Of a stretch of 64,000 nt of DNA, positions 25,394 to 40,300 are shown piece by piece. The first letter of the stretch is position 1; each line of letters begins with the position of its first letter. The notes below the pieces were generated by a model. It did no database searches. It was not told where the DNA came from and worked only from the letters and a program-made list of their open reading frames with translations. The position numbers were made by a program, and so were the translations under genes. Source of the stretch: Siphonodentalium dalli (taxonomy: Eukaryota > Mollusca > Scaphopoda > Gadilida > Siphonodentaliidae); NCBI GenBank assembly GCA_032622095.1, contig CP136067.1, forward strand, positions 90,510,707-90,574,706. Direction: 5' to 3'.

Positions 25394-28300
25394 CTATAAT
25401 CGTGAAAATAAAACAATTGGTATTAACATTACCTATGTAATTTCGAAACTAGCTAATATATCATGACCCAGTATTGCGCTTCAGTGAATAAGACATAAAC
25501 ATAACATGGAATAATCGCAATTCACAAAATACACGTCATATCATGGCATACTGTTTCACGACGCGGAATCAACACCCAAAATAATACGGTCATAATATGA
25601 GCTGTATTTTGATCATCATAAAGCATGATTTGGAAGAGTAAACACGAAAGTGAAAAAAAAAATTCAGTGCGGAAGTGAAACGTCTGCTAAATCCACCAGT
25701 GTTGCGCACGCATCACAATTTCACCGATTCATTTCGCAATAGAGTTAATAAAAATAAAGTCCCAATAAAAAAAAGTCTTCGTTGTGATGGCGCTTGTCGG
25801 AAGCATATAGACTGCGCATCAACCGATTTCTATATAATAACTAGAGAATGTGTCCTTCTGAATACAAATCGTTTCAATATAGGTTGCCAAGGTAACCTGG
25901 TATGGCGTCACGTGGAAACAGAAGAGCAGGAGGTAAGAGACTGATCGGTTTGACCCTTTGTCCCATATCGTACAATGATTCGCCGCATATTACAGTTGCA
26001 GTACATACTGCAGTTTAAACATGGTTCACTTGAGCATACACATAACAGCTTACTTTTAGAAGGGGTGACAAAGGATGTCGATACAATTATATTGTATACA
26101 GACAGCCACTTTTTATTCTTATTGAAAGTATATAAGAAATAAAGTTATTATACAATGTGTACAGTATGTGTTTTTCTTGTACGAGTCCAGGTTGTGGTGA
26201 AAAGTCATATTGGACGAGACACGCAGTGTCGACTCCAATATGACTTTTCACCACAAACTGTACGAGTACAAGAAAAACTCACACTGTACACACCATTGTA
26301 TAATGACATTGTTACTATCCAACTGTATGTTTATCCAAATTTTGGGAATAAAACTCTTGTGGTTATTTTTGGTATTTGTCGGTACTTAATTCTCTATAAA
26401 AGCTTGTATTTGATCATCAGAAAGCATGATTTGGAACAGTAAACACGGAAAAGAAAAAAAACTCAATGCGGAAGGAAAACGTCTGCTAAATCCACCAGTG
26501 TTGCGCGCGCATCATAAAAAAGTCATATTGCACACTTGGGAGTCCAATATGACATTCGGGAGTCCAATATGACTTTTTCCAGGATTATCACGTGGCGGCT
26601 TTTGCCCAATCAGAAAAGGTGTTAGTTTAGGGTGGATAATAACAAGTATTTACACGACGTCCGGGAATAATTTAACACTTTGTCACCAACATCTTACATG
26701 ATTGGTCTCATTGGCTTAACCATTTCATGAATGGAGCTTCGTGATTTTTTTGCGACTGTGGCAATGCATTCTCTTATATATGCGAGTCGCCCATATGATG
26801 CCTCTCGTATATAGGATAATACATTGGCCTATAACAATATTTACCTTGACCATCTAAGACAGTGCATTCTCTTATACATACGAGGATCTCCATGGGTGAC
26901 TCGCATATATAAGAAAATGTACTGGCGCATGATATCCAATGCTGCACCAGCGCATCTGCCGTCATGCAATTGTTAATGACATTATTTTCTTGTGTCGACC
27001 AAAAATAGTTGTGTTATGGTGTGGACACGAATGGACTCGGATGAGGAATCGTTAAGGACCACAGATTTAGTCGCTCGAGTGTGCGCTGATCGGTCCTAAT
27101 TGATGCTGAATTAAATCACAGTCGTTTGCCGACATAACTAAGCTCTTCATCACTCAAAACATACATCTGAAAGATATTCAGGAAGCAATTGCATAAGAAC
27201 CATAATATGGTGGCCTTGTTTACATGTATATACCTTGGTTTTCAGGTGCGCCCAACACTGTTACTGTCCGAGTCACGCGACGAACGTCCGTGTTGTTCTC
27301 TGCGCCTCGTTTTCGCCTCCCAACGCCGTTATGCCCGACCCCAGCATAAATAGTGCTACAAGGAGACTGAAACGACCACACATACTGTAATGCTCTAAGT
27401 AATCGACTTCTTAACCACAGCAGAATTATGGGTAACTCTGCTGTGGTTAAGAAGTCGATTACTTAGAGCATTACTGTATATAAAATTGATTCCACTTCTT
27501 CGAGCGCTTATACCAACAGGTGCAACACCGAGTGTGGCATATGAGGGTGTCACCCCCCCCCTGAGTCATGAATACCAGAATATATTGGGGGGTGGGGTTA
27601 ACAGAAGGGTGAATAATGAATGCCAGTTAGCACATGGGAGTGAAAATACTGAATGCCAGTTAACAGATGCGGCGATTACTAAACGCTAGCAGTTAACAGA
27701 GGGGTGGGAATATTGAAGGCCAATTAACAGAGGTGTAAATAGCGAATACCAGTTACGAAAATAGGTGATGAAGGACGCATATTTCAGACTTCATACCTTC
27801 TAATTTCCATTTTCTCATTAGTAATCTGCCAACCTTAGTTTTAAATTTCTTTCATAACAACCAATGATAGCGGTAGCATCAATTTTCCGGTTGTCTCATA
27901 TCAGGCAATACGCACAAGCTTGACTACCAAGAGATATCTTATCGGAGTCCACGATATGATGGCTCTTGGTATACAATCGCGACCACGGGAGGCACGTGAT
28001 GTTCGATTGAATATCAGAATGTTGGGTATCATATAATACCATATCCCATAATATGTCAAATATAGCGAAATATCGAAATATAAAATAAAACGAAAAAGCG
28101 AAATAGGAAAATACATCGAAAATCGAAATAGGAAAATACAGCGAAATAGCGAAATAGCGAAATAGAACGAAAACTCGAAATAGGAACATACAGCGAAATA
28201 GCGAAATAGGGAGAAATATAGAAATATGAAATTATTTTTATAAACGAAATAACGGAGATATTTGAAAAGGTGTATTTGACGAAATAACGGACATATTTGG

Positions 28301-31300
28301 AGAAGTGTTTTAAAGAGCGTACCCCAAACCTCCCCCAAACCCACCCACCCAAGGGAAGAATTTGACTTATATTTCTCCAAAGTTGATCTATTGTGGTGTT
28401 GCAATTTCTCATACAAATCGCCGTCATTTCGTCAAAAAAATTCTTTATAGAGTTATTACCCTTCAGATTAAATATGATATTCAATCGAAAGCACGCGTGC
28501 CTCTCGTGGTCGCGATTGTATACCAAGAGCCATCATATCGTGGACCCCGATAAGATATCTCTTGGTAGTCAAGCTTGTGCGTATTAGGTGCTCATATCTA
28601 GAATTTCATCGTTTTCCAAGTTTACAATGTACGTGGCGTGGGACATTGTGACTGTTCTAACTAAAAACCGCCAACCATATCGCTATTATATTTGATGAGT
28701 TAATACTACATGTATGTGCATGCAACACCAAGGCCACTGGTATGTTTGCCGAATCTAATTTGGAGTTTTGCAACATAACTGCCAAACATATACATTCATT
28801 ATCGCTGAATTGCATAACGTCCGTGTAAGGATGTTAATGACAGGAGATATTACGAGCGCTGCCAAGCAACACAACCGAGAGATAACATTTATACTACCAA
28901 AATGGACGAAAGGAAAATAAGGATTGGCTATTTTACCCCAAAAGAATTTATCTGTCCAACTTGGAGTCACAAGTATTTATATACCTTTTCATTATGAATA
29001 GATCAAACAGCTTTGAAAATGCTGATATACATGTGTATATATAGAAGTCCACCCACACAACAAACCTGTTTTGCGTCAGTCAACTTGATAATATTATATT
29101 ATTTGTCTTACATGGTTTGGCATGGTCTTATTCATCTAAGAAAATAACTATCTTTATTACACCTGATTCAAACATAATTCATTTCGGAATGAAGATTTAA
29201 TTTGGTAAATATGTTATTTTATACAATGTGGCATCACATTCCACAAACTGGGGTTAATTTGTGAAAATATAGTTAAACAGATTCCTGCTTCTAAGCCACC
29301 ATATTGGTGGTCACATATGTGACCCGCCTTATCAAATCCAGTCGGAAGTCGGGATTTTTTTTACCCTGTGCCAATGCATTCTCTATATATGCGAGTCGAC
29401 CATAGGTCGCCTCGCATATATAAGAGAATGCATTTACAATTTTAATAATTTTTTCTTGTATTCTTTAACAATTTTATAATTTCACCCATACAGAGCCCCA
29501 GACAAACATGAGCAGACGACACTCTTCTATATGCTTCTATATATGTGTGGGGTTCCCTGCAGGGTAATGGATGTTTTTTATTTTATGTCCAAAAAATTGT
29601 CAGAAACAGAAAAAATTATAAAAAATTGTTAGGCCAATGCATTCTCTGATATATGCGAGGCGACCTATGGTCGACTCGCATATATAAGATAATGCATTGG
29701 CACAGGGTAAAAAAATACCGACTTCCGACTGGATTTGATATGACGGGCCACATATGACCATTATCAAAATTGAGCTAACAGATTTAAAATTTAATCAAGA
29801 AAAAATAACCACTGTGCCTAGTATGTGTTTTTCCACTCATTACGGATCACAGGCCTTTCATTGTGACAATTTCGGCCATTTTGACCTGAACATAATGCTA
29901 CCACGAAAGAGGTTAACATGTCAAACGCCCATTTCAGCCATCAAAGATCCAATTTATCGTGACAAAAGTCGCGTACCACCAATTTTGCTTGAATCCCGAA
30001 TACCACTAAAAGGAGGGGTATTAATGCTGAATACCGATTAACACTTTCATGCAGGGAGCTTCCTGATTTTTTTGGGAAAAACCTGTGCCAATGAGACTCG
30101 CATATAAAGAGAACACATTGGCCTAACAAATTTTATATTATTTTTTTTATATTTGTTACAGAATGTTATAAGAAAAAATGAAAACAATAATAAAAAAAAA
30201 TGTTGAGGAATGTAAGAAATAATAATAAAACAATGATAAAAATGATAAAAATGTTAAAGAACATAAGAAACAATTATAACAATATAGAATGTAAGAAAAA
30301 TTTATATAAATAATGATAAAAGTTATTAAAGAATGTAAGTAACATTGATACAAAATGATAATAAATTGTTAGGCCAGTGCATTCTCTTATATATGCATTG
30401 GCACATGGTCTTTACTGTTGGGCCAGCGCAGCTCCCGTCATGAAAGGGTTAACAGCGGGGTATGAATCCCGAGTGCCGCGCCGACCCGAACCCAGCGTAC
30501 CGATATAGGGGGTAATACCCCCCCCCCGCATATGTCCCCGACGCTCTGTTCAAATATTAGTATGGATGGACAATTTTTATTTTCTAAATCCAAGATGAGG
30601 GTATTCTTTTACCTCCAAACTGGGCGATCAATACGCCAAAGCAAAACAAAATCCGATGACCGATGCCCAAGTTACAAGCTGATAGTATCATACATTTCCA
30701 AATCAAACAAGGACTGTAACCCTGGCATCATTAACCACATGTTGTTGGGCTATCCTCATACCAAACCATAATGGTATCTGATTACACATTTCCAAGTTAC
30801 AAGGTGAAATGTTCATGGATTGCATAGGACAAAATTCACAAATTTGCAATTCAAACAAGGGCCGTAACTCTGGTAAAAATGAATATCCGTGATTCTGAGA
30901 CATGCCGAGCATCGTACCGTGTACATGTCCGAGAACTTATATCACACAAAGCGTCAATTTTTAGAAGCTGCTTAATTATATTTTTGAGACAATGCACATG
31001 CATGTGTTTTGATTGGGTGGAATTCAAACCCCGGCCCGTGACGACGATTGCGCTTTGGTGGCCGTGTGGTAGTGACGTCGGAACTTGAGTCGCAAGGCGC
31101 GCTCTCCGTCACGGGCGGGTGTTTGAATCACGCCCAATCATAAACATGTGCGTTGTCTAAAAAGTACATGCCTCTTCAGTACATCTATATTTATTTCCGT
31201 AAAAATATGCTTGCTTATTTTCATCTTCGGTTCAATAAGTTGAACTGAGCCATAGATATGTATATGTGTACAGGGGGTTAATGTACACATTCGAACTTAT

Positions 31301-34300
31301 AATTGGTGACCATATGATAAGAACGTAACCAAAAGCGAGCAATTGTATGTTTAATTTGAGTCTGGATGACCACGAATCGACAAAACATATACATACCGTT
31401 GCATCACAGCTGGAAGCGGTTGCCAAGTGACACAATGTGACATCGCATGTGTAGCGTAGCTTATTGGTTCCTCCGGCAGTGTCTCTGAATGCGGACGCGG
31501 ATACCGTTATTGTTATGTCACCAGTTGTGCCGTCTGTTACTCTGGTGAGACCCACTGAGTACATAGGATTTACGATGCACCTACACGAATATACAGAATC
31601 ATTATAATTTGGTCGATTATCAGGTTTATTATTATTATATGTTGGAATCTATTCTACAATAATTGCGAGCCAATGGAGCCCAGTAATACCGACAGATGAG
31701 CAGAAATAAACATGACATTGCGCTACATTTTCAAGTTTGCTGATGTGCTATTTGTACATAAAAACGCATTTTAAGATAGGGCAACCACATTTAGGGTACG
31801 TCCATACACTCTCAAATTTGCCATGCATTCGTTTGCAGGAATTTCGGTACATAATTATATGATGTGCTAGAGCAACGAATGCTAATCTGGTTACAGCAAG
31901 TAACTGTATACCACTACTAATTACATGTTAAATAACAGCTATGTGTTTCCAATTGGACCATTATTACCAATCCTTCCCGTCTGATATACATGTATACCCC
32001 TCCTCACTTATTGTGGATGGGGCATGTAGCCAAAGAGGAGTGACTTCATATAAGCCCTCGGGCTTGTCTGATCCTCGTTTCCATGCATTAACTCTCTACT
32101 TTGCGTACACGTATATGTGTCATATGTATATTATGTTATTTGTTTGGATTTGGATATACAAATTGTCACACTAAGAATCTGGCAGGAATCAATCGTGCGA
32201 TCACTCTAAGATCAGTCACAAATATCAACTATACAGTGGTAAACGAGAAATGCTGTCCCACTCTCTATCGCAATTTGGTAGCATATCAGTAATACCGGTT
32301 CTCTTCGGCGACCCAGCATACACACACAAGCAAATACAGTAATGTTCCAAGCAAGCCAGAAATGCATATGTGATAGCAATCGTTTCACTTGATTTATATA
32401 CCTGCCATCCCTTTTACCAAGACAAATACCATGTTGTTTAAGAAAAATCAGCACGTTATCAGCTTATACTAGGATTTGTTTTAGGTTCATAATCGGCGTA
32501 TCATCGTCTCATTTTGAGTCCATAACGAACTGAAATGAGACTGTTTTAGGGTTGTTATCGACTCTGAATAACTTAAGGAAATAACACGGCAATAACAACT
32601 CACGAATTATCAGATATACGCTATGTAAGATGTGTTTTCATTGAAGCCCGCACCATAAAACGGAATAGCGAATATAGATCCTATATCGGCTTATTTTAGA
32701 ATCAAATAATCCAATATAAACCTTTGTGAATATTACAGGTCGATTATGAACCTATTGTGCGAGGACATGATGGGTGTCAACGTATCATATAACGGAAAAT
32801 CAAAACAAAATTGGCAAAGTTCCTTATCTCGAAGTAGAGTTTACCTCCCTTGAAGACTCGGTAAGACCGCTGCTACCGGCGACATTTTACCCACATTTTG
32901 GTGGACTTCCCCGATATTAAGATAAATACTAAGCGAGCAGAGCAACATACCGCCCTTGTTAAGCACACAAAATATCGAACACAATTTGTGTAATTTCGTG
33001 CATTAAATTTAGAAAGTCCCACTAGAACCAAAGAACTATATTGCGAAACGGTGTGATTTCGTTCTCCGATTATATTATCAACACAAACGTATAAACGCAC
33101 ATGGACGACAATGTAACGACAACACGCGTGGCAAGTCAAACACTAGCGTTCTTATTTGCTGAAATTTTGACGACCAGCTTGCGAAAATCGTCAAAAAAAT
33201 ACTACGGCTCTTATCATCCATTCTGTCATTAAGTTTTAAGTGCGGGGATTGTTCTCAGAGGACATAGGAAGATTGACTTTCGGGCGATCGGTTTTCGCCA
33301 TTTTGGCTGGAAAACCCGCGCTAAATATAGAAACCACAGACTAGACTAAGTACCCAGCCTGTGACAGAACGGAAGTATGACTGGCGCGTTCTTGTAGAAA
33401 TTGATAACAAAGTCAGAGTTCATTTACATGTGTACCCTACTAAGTTATCCGCCAGTCTGGAATACTTCATCTCACTGCGTAGTGTAGACGGACAGGTGCG
33501 TAGCTTATACAATGCTCACCGTCTATTAGACCTGTTAGAAGGCAAATACGGCTGTTTGATCATGTGAGCAGAGGTAGATGTATATATAAAATAAATTGTT
33601 TGAGTACCGGTCCAATAAAATGTCCTCGAAAAGTACCCATCCTACTGAAGCTGCAGTACACCTAATAGGTTTATGTATTACGTGATGACATCGCTGAACA
33701 ATGGGGAGTCTCGCCCTGAATTATGTTCCTAATATGTGTATCACCCCACGTTATGTTAAGTGGAAACAATGCACACAGTTTGTGAATGTTAAAGGGACGC
33801 GAGACACTCATTTGGGTGAATATTAAAGTGACACGATGCAATCTTGGTATTTGATTGTTAAAGGGACGCTATGATATCTCGTGTATGAATGCTAAATAGA
33901 CGCGATGTACTAGATGTGGGTGAATGTTAAAGGGACACAATGCATTCACTGTGTGTGAATATTAAAGGGAGACAATGCGTTCGCAATGCGTGGATGTTAA
34001 AGGGACGGCACTCTCCATATGAGGACGTTAAAGGGACACGATGTCCTCACAGTGTGAATGTTAAAGGGACACGAGACACTCACGGTGTGTGAATTATAAA
34101 GGGAGACAGTGCACTCACTGTGGAATGTTAAAAAGACACGAGTAAATATCGGTGTGTACGTGTTAAAGGGACACGAGGCAATCTAGGTATGTAAATGTTA
34201 AAGCGACGTGATGTAAACTCGGGGTTTGAATGTTAAAGAGACACAAAATGCACTCTAAAGGTACATGCGACACTCACTGTGGTTGAATGCTAAAGGGACA

Positions 34301-37300
34301 CACGGTACTCGCATGGGTAATAGTAAAAAGGACACAGAACAAAATTTTAAACTGTAGCATTTCAAATATTTCTAATTTCTATTTCAAAGATTGAAGATTC
34401 AGACAATGATTAAATTTCAATAAAATTCATCAAATGTGATTGTTGTCTTTGTTATATCTTCATAGTTGGAGAGAGAGTGAGTTGGTTACTGGGAATTGTT
34501 GAGCGAGAAACGATACGTATCGATAAAAGGTACATTAAGAGCCCGAAAATTCGAAGTTTTAAAATTGGTAAATTTTATTTTAATTCGTGAAAAATTTGAA
34601 GATTTATCTTTTATTAATGCTTGAAACATTTGAAGTTGAAATTTTTGTTTTTAGCCATGGAAAAATTAAAAATTTTGGAAAATATTTTTTTGTTTTATTT
34701 TGGAAAACAAATTAAGTTTTTAAAGTTTTTAAATTTTGTTTTAATTTGTACAGTTTTTACAGATTTAATTTTTGTTTTATATTTGAAATTTTAGAGTTTA
34801 AAATTTTGTTCTGTGTCATTTTAAGTTTCACCCACGTTTGACAGACACAATTTTACGGTGGACGGATGGGCGAAGTATTTAATTCCGCGGGGGGAAGTCA
34901 CTCCACGGGACATCTACACGAAGAAACCACCGACGCCCCGGAAAGCAACAGACCAACTTGCCCAGCCAGATACACGATTCGGGCAACCGTCGTATACTTC
35001 AACACTTTGTAGGCGAGAATTGTCCCCTCAATGTTTAGTAATTTAACGACGAAACAATGCTTATTTCAACTCACCCAGATATGACGAGATTTATGACGTT
35101 GCTGCCAGCGCCATCATCGACTGTGCAGAGTGTAGCCTTGTGATTCGAGAACCCTGGAGAAAAATGCTCATCCGATTAGTCAAATTGAAGGAAGAAATAA
35201 ATACAACAAATACAAAATAAATGAATATAATACAAGTATGTTCAAAACATTGGTATATATAACATGCGGGTGTCATTCGTTGTAACAAATTTACTTTCGA
35301 TTTTTAATTTATCAATTACAGTACAGAATAAAACAAATCTAAATTAATAATCATTATGCCCCCCCCCCACATATTCCCCTATTTATATGTTCGATGTTAC
35401 TGCTCTCTCGTTGTGCTTCTAATTTTGGTGTCATCAGGCTGGAGTGTTCTGATGGGACCCACCTATGCCATATTAAAGCTCGTGCGCACCGCCAACTTTA
35501 CTGCCTCAACGGTTATAATTATACATGTTGATCAATAACACCATGCGTACATCAACAAATCATGGCGTGAAAATCATTCGATCATAATAATTTTGCAATG
35601 TGCTGAATGTATTGTTCTGGACACCGTTCATTGATAGCTTTATGACATATATGAATGTGTAACAATATGTTAAAGACATAATAAGGACTTGTTCGGTTGC
35701 GTGAAACTGATAAGTTAGTACTCAGGCGCTATGGCAACTAGAGTAATGTAGAATTCTACTAACATCGTCGAAAATTTCCAACAAATCGACCGTACCACTC
35801 CATAGATAGCATCGTGTGAACTACGCTCAATTGTAAATATCTACATCAATTGTAAATATTTACATCTTGATTCGGGACGCAACTATCGGCGATAAACAAA
35901 CGCAATCGATTTCGCTAACAAGAGTCACTGCATTTAATTAATATATACGCATGAGGGTGTGTGTTGTGAATTTTGGGTATAATATTTGTATAAATAACAA
36001 CTTTGAGCAAGATTATTCCCCATTTCTATTTGATCACCGGAGTGTTTCACATTACTTTAATTCATTATATCGAAGTCAAGTTGAAATTATCGGTGTATTG
36101 CTGTGGTATATATAACGGAGCGATGGTGATGGTCTGTGCCACGTTGGCGACGAAAACAACGAGGTCGACTAATAAGATGATGACGATAATCATCATGATT
36201 GATGATGCGGAAGTTCGTGAATATATTGCAGACACATATACTGCAACATTCGCATTGTTTTGTATATATCTTCTATTTGTATTTCTCAATATATCTTGAT
36301 TAGAGAATAAACACACTCTGCTTTCAACGTGTGAATGAAGTGCATTCTTTCTGTGCATATCCTTTTTGTTTACATCATTTTCTACATTTGTCACTGCCAA
36401 AAAATCAAAATGTAAATACAACTGTAACTATGTATTAATATATACAAACAACCTGATTTCGATTATTGTGTAAGAATTTATTCAACCAATTAAAAATATA
36501 TATTCAAATAACGATATGCCCTCAAAGTGCTGATGTCTTTCTCTCGTGGTTAGACATCTTATATATACCTTCGAATCTGGTCCCCTGTTTTTAAAGGGGC
36601 CTTTGTTATATACCTACCAGTACTGGTTCCCGGCAATGTTATCTTGAAGCCAATTATGTCGCCGACATTGGCCGTCGTCGCTTCTACGCCGTTGACTGTG
36701 AGCTTGGTTGTGAGTGGTGCCGCATGGACGTCGGTAGCGGATACGGGTAACAATGCTCTGGAACATCAGAATTCAAACAAGTTTAATGATGCTCTGTCTG
36801 ATTTAACACGTTTTGATACCAGAAACTAATTGTACAGGACCCATGAGTCCATTCATATAACGTTTATAATTCGATCGGACCCATGAGCCCATTCATATGA
36901 CGTTTCGCTACCCAGATATAAACTTTTAAAATACAAGGTTTCTACACGTTTTGAATTGTTGTCAGTCTTGTAAAAAAATCCAATGATCCAAGGTGATTCC
37001 AAAAAGCGATACGAGCTTTCTCAATTGTTAGCGTTTGTCGTTATTTTTGGCATATAATTTTTGGTGATTATGTGAAACTTTGCGATGTCTGTCATACGAA
37101 TTATGTTGATTTCAGATATTTTTTTGTGTGTGGTATGCTGAAAATTGACTTACGAAAATTGTCAGATTGGTGTAAAATCGGAACAGGCATCTTTAAGTAT
37201 ATGTTGGTAGTTGTTACAACATATGTTAAATTAGAAATATATATCTTAGAGATGCGCGGTCATATTTGACACAATATATAGGTACACAATAGCCAAGTAC

Positions 37301-40300
37301 CCGGTTATCATGAACAACAAAATCAATAGTTACAATCACGTCAGTCGTGTGACAGACATCGCCGAAATTCACGAAAACGTCCGTCATTAATACACTGAGC
37401 ACGAGTAAGAAGATAATAATTGAAATCGCTCTTTATTATTTAATGTGTGGTGGGGAAACGAAATGTGCGTGCTCTTTATTAGAGAAAGTCATTGGCAAGA
37501 ACGTTCAAACACTTTCTAGTTTGCAGGTCTATACCTGGCCATTACAACCTACTGTTAATGGCGCTGATTGAGTTGTAATATTGGTAGGTAAAACCTATGG
37601 TGTTAATAAGTGCACTACTGGACAGAGGATTAATACGCCCTGCGTGTTGCTCATATAACTTGACATAAAGAATGATTGTTATATTAAGATTATGTCTACA
37701 ATCAGAACCCAAAATCAGCACTGTACGGTGATGAATAATTAGAAGACAGGGTGCGTCATCCGACAAATGGTGGCTCTAAGCTGAACATGCATTGCATATT
37801 CTTCTGAGATACAACATACTAGTTTCAACAGGAAAAACAAAACATTGGCATATTCTAAGAACACAAATGGCTATAAATGAATTAATATTACATTTTGTCG
37901 ATACGACCCCTTTATTCGAACTTGCATGTTTTTTCTTGTGAACAACAAACGACTACCGAGTTTGAAGTCGATCGAAACGAGAATGCTAAATTTATGATCT
38001 GGAAACGGAAACAGATGTGGTCTATAAGTTATCGCTCACGCAGAACACATTGCCGGGCCATCACACATTTCTTGTAATAAAACAACATACCAACTTTTTA
38101 GTCGATCGAAACAAGAATTCTGAAATCATCATCGGGAAATAAAAATGTCGATGAACGGACGGCTAGACAAACGAAAGGGTGTTTAAATGGATAGTGGTTT
38201 GCGAGGTGAGGTCGGTCCATATTCACGAGGCATCAAAAAGTGCACCAACGAAGGAGGTTTAAGGGCTACTTTGAATATTGATATTAGCATACCACATATT
38301 CAACATATATTATCTCCGTAAACTCTGTTATTAGTAATTTGATGTGTATATGGCCATGTGTTATGTAAACTCTTCACTACTGGAGAAAAATAAAAAGTTA
38401 TTTCCAAATATATTATTATGAACGTCATGGGTTAATGAGCTTAAGCCCGCAATCTTTGTCCTTGAATGGACAGTGTGGACGTAAATGTTGTCCAAACTTT
38501 TGTGGTTTTCAGAAAGTTGTGTAAGAATGATTTATATACCACAATCAACAGTTAATATGGCATTTACAAAAAGTTTAAAGGGCTTAAGCTCTTAAACCCA
38601 AAAAACCCTAAACCACATTTAAAGCCAAGTCCAAACCCCATAAACCACTTTCGTTGGCGCGGACAGACAGACAGACAGACAGACTTATTACTTAATACGA
38701 CCATTCGAACGGGAGTTTAGCGTTGTTTTCCTGTATCAGTCATACAGCGACTTTAACACTTTCTATACTAAATGGATTTTCCAATTCAGTTATAAAAATA
38801 TACATTGGAACGGCCTATTATTAATTTAGAGGGGTGTTAATGTAATACAAGCAAAGCCAATAGACAGAAAAACAGATATATCAAGAGCAGAATGATCCAT
38901 AGTCATTGGTGGTAAATGTTCAGATAATAAGTCATGGTACTTATTATCTGATTATTTCATAACGGAACTACTTGTCAATGAATATTCAGCATAGCAATTG
39001 TTAAATCGACATTATTCTAGTTCATGATGCCACTCTGAGCGTACAGATCGCATATTGTAAAGCACACGCATGATTTCACGACGTCACCCGGAGCGTAGCT
39101 GTATACCGTCTATTGTAAACCACACGCAAGCTTTCGTGACGTCACTCTGAGCTGACATATCGCCTGTTGTAAAACACACACACACACCCTCACACACACG
39201 ATTTAGTGACGTCACTGGGAGTTTAGATATCACACATACTTGTAACGCACGTATGGTTTCGTGACGTCACTCGGAGCGTAGTTGTCGCCTATTGTAAAAA
39301 AAATACACATGCTTTCACGACGTCACTCGGAGCGTAGAGATTCCCCATTGTAGAGAACATCGAATCAGTTGAAAAAGCAACATTAACCCTTTCATGACGG
39401 GATCTGCGCAGGCGCAACATTAAAAACCCGGTGCCAATGCATTCTCTTATAGGTCGCCTCGCATATAAAAGAGAATGCATAGGCCTAATAAATGTTTTTC
39501 ATTTTCTATCAATTTTTCTTACAAATTTTAACAATTTTCATCATTTTTCATCATTTTGTCTTACATTCTATAACAATTCTTATATTTTGTTCATATATTC
39601 TTTGACAATTTTACCATCTTTGATCATGTTTATTCCACACGAATCCACTTCGAATGCCTTAATTGTGTCCATGAATCCATTATCTACGAAATGGATTATC
39701 TCATTCAGTTATACAAGTAGACATTGGCAGGAAATATATACATTAAATATATAAGTGTAGAGCTATTCCTGTTCATTAGTTGAACTGTTCAGATAATAAG
39801 TTGGTCCTTTTGTTAAACATAGTATCTGAACATTGCCCGATGGTACTACTTGCCAATGAGTATTTCCAAAGGGAAGGGTTTACCCCTCCATGACGGGAGC
39901 TTCCTGATTTTTTACAAAAACCCTGTGCCAGTGCATGATCCTATATATGCGAGTTGAACATAGGTCGCCTCGCAGATATAAGAGAATGCATTGGCCTGAC
40001 AAATTTTATATTATTTGTTATAATGGTTAAAAAATGTAAGAAAAAAAAATGAATTTGTTTTATATAGAATGAAAGAAACAATGATACCATTTATTAAATT
40101 GAGAATAATCTTGTTCAAAGTAGTAATTGTTACAAATAGTATATCCAAATTGACAACACACACCATCATTCTAATATCTGAATTAAATGCTGTGACTCGC
40201 GATGGCGAAATCGTTTTCGTTAGTTTATCACCGATAGATGCGTCCCGAATCGAGTAGTAAATATTTACAATTGAGCGTAGTTCTGACGATGTTTTCTATG

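Noticed and set aside
25107-25440. Two plus-strand frames at 25.1-25.4 kb
   Set aside because: Antisense shadows of ZP exon 10, which has the membrane span, stop and splice acceptor on the minus strand.
27896-28526. Overlapping minus-strand frames rich in FRYFAISLYF-like sequence, resembling a membrane protein
   Set aside because: They translate the GAAATAGC array inside a terminal-inverted-repeat element; three frames are open in the same way.
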